16,489 nucleotides of DNA from an uncultured Verrucomicrobia subdivision 3 bacterium (GTDB lineage Bacteria; Verrucomicrobiota; Verrucomicrobiae; Limisphaerales; CAMLLE01): positions 1 to 16,489 of the forward strand of contig CAMLLE010000014.1 in NCBI GenBank assembly GCA_946480555.1, in the 5' to 3' direction. Shown piece after piece: positions 13,402-16,489 of the stretch. The position numbers and the translations under genes are program-made. The notes under the pieces are model-generated. The model had not been told where the DNA came from and did not search any database. It saw nothing but the letters and a program-made list of their open reading frames with translations. The stretch's first letter is position 1, and every line of letters starts with the position of its first letter.

Positions 13402-14316
13402 ATGAAACCACTGCCTCGAATCCTCCTCACGTTGGGCATGGCTGGAATGATCTCCGGCTGTGCGAATCATTCCGGAACCGCGGTGCATCCAGACACCGGA
13501 AGCAGTTTCGGGGTCGGGAACAGCACAAGCACCGACGTGGAAACCGCTTCAACTTCGGGAACCGCGTTTTACTCGTCGGACATCTTCAGCAGCAGACCTG
13601 AGGACAACGAGCTTGTGTCGAGATTTCGCGCCGCTCTGATGCAAGAGCCTTCGCTCGCGGATGCCGCGCCAGCAGTGTCCATCGGTGCCAGCAACGGCAC
13701 CGTCTCGCTTTTCGGAACGGTCAGAAGCCAGAGTGAAAAAGACCGCTTGGAGGCGATCGCCCGAGCAATGGAGGGTGTTCGTGACGTGCAGAATCGCCTG
13801 CAGGTGGTGAACATCGCGACGGCCACGCCGCAAGATGCTTTGAACGCTACGTCGCGCGGAGACGAAGGAACAATTTCAGACATCAACACGCGGGCGGGAG
13901 TCACGGGCTCAGCCATGCAATCAGCTGCCGAAACTGCAACGACGGGAATCGACAGCACGGCGGAACAGCTTGCCGCGACTTCCCGGGCGGACGAAGCAGC
14001 GCGCGTATATGAACCAGGCCGAAACTCCGCCACTGGTCCGGTCACGGTCGAAGTTCACGGCTCGAACGAAATCGATCAGCAACTCGCAAGTCAGCTGACT
14101 CAGGAATTGCGGGCGGACGCGTCGCTCAGCGCGGCGCTATCGCGGGTGAAACTGATCGTCTCCGATGCGCGTGTGACCTTGCTCGGGTCGGTGCGCAATG
14201 ATGTTCAGAAACGTGAAATTGAAGCCGCAGTGCTGCGCATCACGGGCGTCTCCACCATCGATAACCAGCTTCGCATCGATGCAAGCGGCGCCGACCCGTT
14301 GCTGCGCGAACCCTGA
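13402..14316 (+). CDS. lipoprotein with two BON domains
   Basis: 304 residues. The signal peptide ends in lipobox I-S-G-Cys20, so this is a lipoprotein, probably facing the periplasm. A Ser/Thr-rich linker leads to a first BON domain at ~68-137 ('DNELVSRFRAALMQEPSL...VSLFGTVRSQSEKDRLEAIARAMEGVRDVQNRLQV'). A low-complexity Ala/Thr linker (140-215) follows, then a second BON domain at ~222-292 ('IDQQLASQLTQELRADASL...VTLLGSVRNDVQKREIEAAVLRITGVSTIDNQLRI'). BON domains bind phospholipid and are found in OsmY, Kbp and secretins; two-BON periplasmic proteins of the OsmY type respond to osmotic stress. The ATG is preceded by the inverted repeat ACGTT-CAATC-AACGT (13386-13400), which covers the ribosome-site position, and no good Shine-Dalgarno sequence is visible. 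Lipid anchoring distinguishes it from soluble OsmY. Confidence 0.9.
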   Translation: MKPLPRILLTLGMAGMISGCANHSGTAVHPDTGSSFGVGNSTSTDVETASTSGTAFYSSDIFSSRPEDNELVSRFRAALMQEPSLADAAPAVSIGASNGTVSLFGTVRSQSEKDRLEAIARAMEGVRDVQNRLQVVNIATATPQDALNATSRGDEGTISDINTRAGVTGSAMQSAAETATTGIDSTAEQLAATSRADEAARVYEPGRNSATGPVTVEVHGSNEIDQQLASQLTQELRADASLSAALSRVKLIVSDARVTLLGSVRNDVQKREIEAAVLRITGVSTIDNQLRIDASGADPLLREP

Positions 14317-14320
14317 TTTC

Positions 14321-14614
14321 ATGCCAAAGCGAAGTTCCAGTTCAAACTCGTCCAGTCTCCCGCGGGCACTTGCGGATACGGCGGACGATGAAATTGTGGG
14401 ACGTGGCGGCCAGGCGCTGCCGGCCTTCGAACGGACGTTCACTGCTGAAACCCCATGGCAACGGGCGTCCGAAGATCCTCTTACCGGCAGGATGGCCCGT
14501 CCAAGTTCGACATGGCGCGACCGAGCTTCGCGTCAATCCAAACCAACCCGCTCGTCTGCCGGGCGATCGACCGCGGAAACAACCCGGCGCGCGCGCAGAA
14601 AGGAAAAGCTATGA
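14321..14614 (+). CDS. possible 97-aa hypothetical protein (uncertain)
   Basis: This frame fills the gap between the BON gene (stop 4 nt earlier) and the PRC-barrel gene, whose ATG it overlaps as ATGA (14611-14614). The product would be Ser-rich at the start ('MPKRSSSSNSSSLPRALADTADDE'), with a middle part 'GRGGQALPAFERTF' and a very Arg-rich end. It has no hydrophobic segment and no family I recognise. The ribosome site is absent, and the C-terminal composition looks like translated GC-rich leader. For it: the exact fit between neighbours and the coupling-type overlap. Against: composition and no recognisable domain. If not coding, this is a 294-nt leader for the PRC-barrel gene. Confidence 0.25.
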   Translation: MPKRSSSSNSSSLPRALADTADDEIVGRGGQALPAFERTFTAETPWQRASEDPLTGRMARPSSTWRDRASRQSKPTRSSAGRSTAETTRRARRKEKL

Positions 14615-15474
14615 AACTGCGACATTTCACCATTGGAATCCTACTAACCTCACTCGCGACGAGCTTCGCGAACGAATCGGAAAAGCCCGCTGCGAATTCG
14701 GTGGCGCTGGTCGAGCGCGCGGAGCGAATCATTGGGCAGGATGTTACCGGCGGCACAAATGCTCTGCCGCTCGCCGAGTTGGAAGACCTTCTGGTGGATC
14801 TGGAGTCGGGGCGAATCATCTATGCCATTCTCGATCTGGACATGTCTCGTCGCGATGTGGCCGTGCCCATTGAATTGTTGAAAGGCAATGGTCGAACGTT
14901 TGAATTCACGGGCGACATGGCGAAGTTGAGTGATGCCCCGCTTTGCTCGAACGAGCCGGAGCTCCGCGCACAGCAACGTGGCACGGCTTTTCTGACCCGG
15001 GTCAACCAGCACTTCGATCGTGCGAACGAAATTTCCCAGGCTCGCGCCCTTTTCTTTGCGCGCGAGCTTCCGGGAATGGCCGTGCGCGGCGCCTCGGGCG
15101 GGAAGATCGGCGAAGTTGAGAACCTCGCCCTGGATCTCAAAGCGCATCGGATTGCCTTTGTCATCGTGGCACCGGAACGCAGCTTGAAATTCGACGACCG
15201 GCTGCTCGCATTGCCGCCCGGCGCGTTCAATCAGTTTGAACATTCCGCCCTTGGCGTGACTGCCAGTTTGGAGCAACTCAGTTCGGCGCCGGGTTTGAAA
15301 CGTGGTGATTGGGCGAGCTTGTCAGATCGCAGCTGGGGCGCGCGAGTTTACCAGCATTTCGGGAAGGAATTCTACTTTCAAACCGAACAACTGGAGCCGA
15401 CCAGCGAATCGCGCCCGCCGCGTGGCAGCACCAACCGGCTGGAGAAAATATATCACGAACCGCAGAAGGATTGA
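14611..15474 (+). CDS. exported PRC-barrel-domain protein
   Basis: 287 residues from ATG 14611, preceded by AAAGGAAAAGCT, a good ribosome site; the open frame further upstream is ignored for that reason. Signal peptide 1-20 (HFTIGILLTSLATSFA, cleavage before Asn21). Two PRC-barrel-like regions: ~38-105 ('RIIGQDVTGGTNALPLAELEDLLVDLESGRIIYAILDLD') and ~155-205 ('GMAVRGASGGKIGEVENLALDLKAHRIAFVIVAPE', then 'LLALPPGAF'). Both have the G-x-x-G-x-(I/L)-x-(D/E)-hhhDh-x-x-(R/H)-I-hh pattern of the barrel. PRC-barrel domains occur in photosynthetic reaction-centre H subunit, RimM and many stress proteins, where they mediate interaction. Periplasmic location is inferred. The flavoprotein gene starts 10 nt downstream, indicating co-translation. 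It has one Cys (Cys112), so intramolecular disulfide chemistry is unlikely. Confidence 0.85.
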   Translation: MKLRHFTIGILLTSLATSFANESEKPAANSVALVERAERIIGQDVTGGTNALPLAELEDLLVDLESGRIIYAILDLDMSRRDVAVPIELLKGNGRTFEFTGDMAKLSDAPLCSNEPELRAQQRGTAFLTRVNQHFDRANEISQARALFFARELPGMAVRGASGGKIGEVENLALDLKAHRIAFVIVAPERSLKFDDRLLALPPGAFNQFEHSALGVTASLEQLSSAPGLKRGDWASLSDRSWGARVYQHFGKEFYFQTEQLEPTSESRPPRGSTNRLEKIYHEPQKD

Positions 15475-15484
15475 CCGGCGCGCG

Positions 15485-16471
15485 ATGAGCATCACGCAAT
15501 CGGAGGTGATTGTGGTCGGCGGCGGGCTGGCCGGTCTTTCGGCCGCGATTTACCTCGGTCGCGCCAAACGCGAAACGCTGGTGATTGACTCCGGCAAGTC
15601 GATGGCGCGCTGGGAACCGGACGTGCAGAACTACCTCGGCTTTCCGCATGGCGTCAGCGGCGAGCAACTCATCAAGTTCGGCAAGGCCCAGGCGCGGCGT
15701 TTCCACGTGAAGTTCCAGAACGATGAGGTGGATTCCGCCGCCCGTCGCGGCGCTGGCTTTCTGCTGAAGGGCCGCAAAGCTTCTTACGCGTGCCGTCGAT
15801 TGTTGCTGGCGACCGGGATTTTTCATCTGCCGCCGGACATTCCCGGCATTCGCCCCTGCGTTGGCCACAGCCTTTTCTTCTGCAAGGACTGCGACGGTTA
15901 TCGCGTCTTGAACAAAGCCGTGGCGATCTACGGCTGGTCGAACGAAACCGTTCGGTACGCCTTGGGAATGCTGGCTTACACCGCGTGCGTCGCGATCGTG
16001 ACCGACGGACGCGAATCGCGCTGGGATGACCAGCACGCGCAATGGCTGCGAGATTACGCCATCCCGGTTTATCCGAAAAAGGTGCTGGGAGTCCGCCGCT
16101 GCGAAAGTCAGATTCAGGCGCTGCAGTTTGGCGATGACGCCGAACTGCTGGTCGATGTTCTGTTCACCACCCGTGGAGACATTTTCTTCAACGAACTGGC
16201 GCAACATCTCGGCGCAAGGATCAATCCGGACGGCGAAGTCGTGGTCGATCTGGACATGCACACGACGGTGCCCGGTCTGTATGCGGCCGGCTGCGTGACG
16301 CCGGCAAATTGCCAGATGATCATCGCGGCGGGCCAGGGCGCCACTGCGGCGCAGGCAATCAACCGCGATCTCCTGATGCAGAGTCTTGAAACCCATTCCT
16401 TGCGGCGCGTTCGCAAACACCAGGTGGCCACCAAGCGCGTCCGTCCCAGAATCCGCGTCGAAGTTGCGTAA
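15485..16471 (+). CDS. thioredoxin-reductase-like FAD oxidoreductase with altered cofactor motifs
   Basis: 328 residues from ATG 15485, close to the TrxR length (~315). N-terminal FAD Rossmann motif 'VIVVGGGLAGLSAAIYLGR' (8-26), 'LLLATG' (106-111) and the redox-active C-x-x-C 'CKDCDGY' (133-139), matching TrxR CATCDG. The second nucleotide-binding loop, normally GxGxxA/G for NADPH, reads 'AIYGWSNETVRYAL' (147-160). The C-terminal FAD-closing motif, normally AAGD, is 'YAAGCVTPANCQMIIAAGQGATAA' (266-288), with Cys replacing the flavin-contacting Asp. No signal peptide; the last ~25 residues are very Arg/Lys-rich. It should bind FAD and use a dithiol, but NADPH use is doubtful; ferredoxin- or other-donor-dependent TrxR-like enzymes are alternatives. 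Ten nt after the PRC-barrel gene, so probably one transcript. The final 18 nt of the window hold nothing I can name. Confidence 0.85.
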   Translation: MSITQSEVIVVGGGLAGLSAAIYLGRAKRETLVIDSGKSMARWEPDVQNYLGFPHGVSGEQLIKFGKAQARRFHVKFQNDEVDSAARRGAGFLLKGRKASYACRRLLLATGIFHLPPDIPGIRPCVGHSLFFCKDCDGYRVLNKAVAIYGWSNETVRYALGMLAYTACVAIVTDGRESRWDDQHAQWLRDYAIPVYPKKVLGVRRCESQIQALQFGDDAELLVDVLFTTRGDIFFNELAQHLGARINPDGEVVVDLDMHTTVPGLYAAGCVTPANCQMIIAAGQGATAAQAINRDLLMQSLETHSLRRVRKHQVATKRVRPRIRVEVA

Positions 16472-16489
16472 CCTGTCAGCGGCCGCATT

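Noticed and set aside
14370..14873. 167-codon plus-strand frame across the PRC-barrel gene start
   Set aside because: It overlaps the PRC-barrel gene out of frame. The PRC gene has a strong ribosome site and signal peptide, and the alternative translation is Arg/Gly-rich without motif.
15278..16420. 380-codon minus-strand frame opposite the flavoprotein
   Set aside because: Antisense shadow of a gene with clear FAD and C-x-x-C motifs.

Overview
The window is high-GC bacterial chromosome, most likely from a Verrucomicrobiota member related to Pedosphaera/Limisphaerales. That assignment is an inference. It rests on a secreted protein ending in the 'W-x-N...P-x-L-x-A-R-F-F-R-I' C-terminal module common in that group, a delta-60 repeat surface protein, a substrate-binding-domain hybrid histidine kinase, and many short GC-rich hairpin repeats and 7-bp-period repeats between genes. 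No rRNA, tRNA, CRISPR array, transposase or phage gene is visible.

Layout. (1) 1-1826, minus strand: an exported alpha/beta-hydrolase followed 15 nt later by a delta-60 repeat protein cut by the left edge. (2) 2091-4647, minus strand: a protein-quality-control cluster grpE-dnaJ-rsmE. dnaK is absent from between grpE and dnaJ, and a 7-bp-period inverted repeat separates dnaJ from rsmE. (3) 4939-6039, plus strand: a PfkB sugar kinase of the 2-keto-3-deoxygluconate kinase type, divergent from grpE, with a 17-bp palindrome just upstream. (4) 6096-8807, minus strand: a 903-aa hybrid sensor kinase (periplasmic ABC-type substrate-binding domain, PAS, HisKA, HATPase, receiver). (5) 9036-11381, plus strand: a P1B-4-like heavy-metal ATPase, divergent from the kinase. 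(6) 11697-12302, minus strand: an exported DinB-fold protein, flanked by two repeat-rich intergenic regions. (7) 12719-16471, plus strand: a run of small and mostly envelope-directed genes: DUF3309 protein, entericidin-like lipoprotein, a strong terminator, a 48-aa membrane protein, a lipoprotein with two BON domains, an uncertain 97-codon frame, an exported protein with two PRC-barrel-like regions, and a thioredoxin-reductase-like flavoprotein with altered cofactor motifs.

How they may work together. grpE, dnaJ and rsmE form a housekeeping stress cluster. Region 7 resembles the general/osmotic stress envelope sets seen in soil bacteria (entericidin, BON, PRC-barrel and DUF3309 proteins). Its oxidoreductase, 10 nt after the PRC-barrel gene, is probably co-translated and is the least conventional protein here. 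I found no clear defence system or wholly new machinery. The most distinctive signals are two intergenic elements built from inverted arrays of 7-bp units, the co-directional envelope-stress cluster ending in an atypical flavoprotein, and the metal ATPase with a cysteine/histidine-bearing N-terminal extension.
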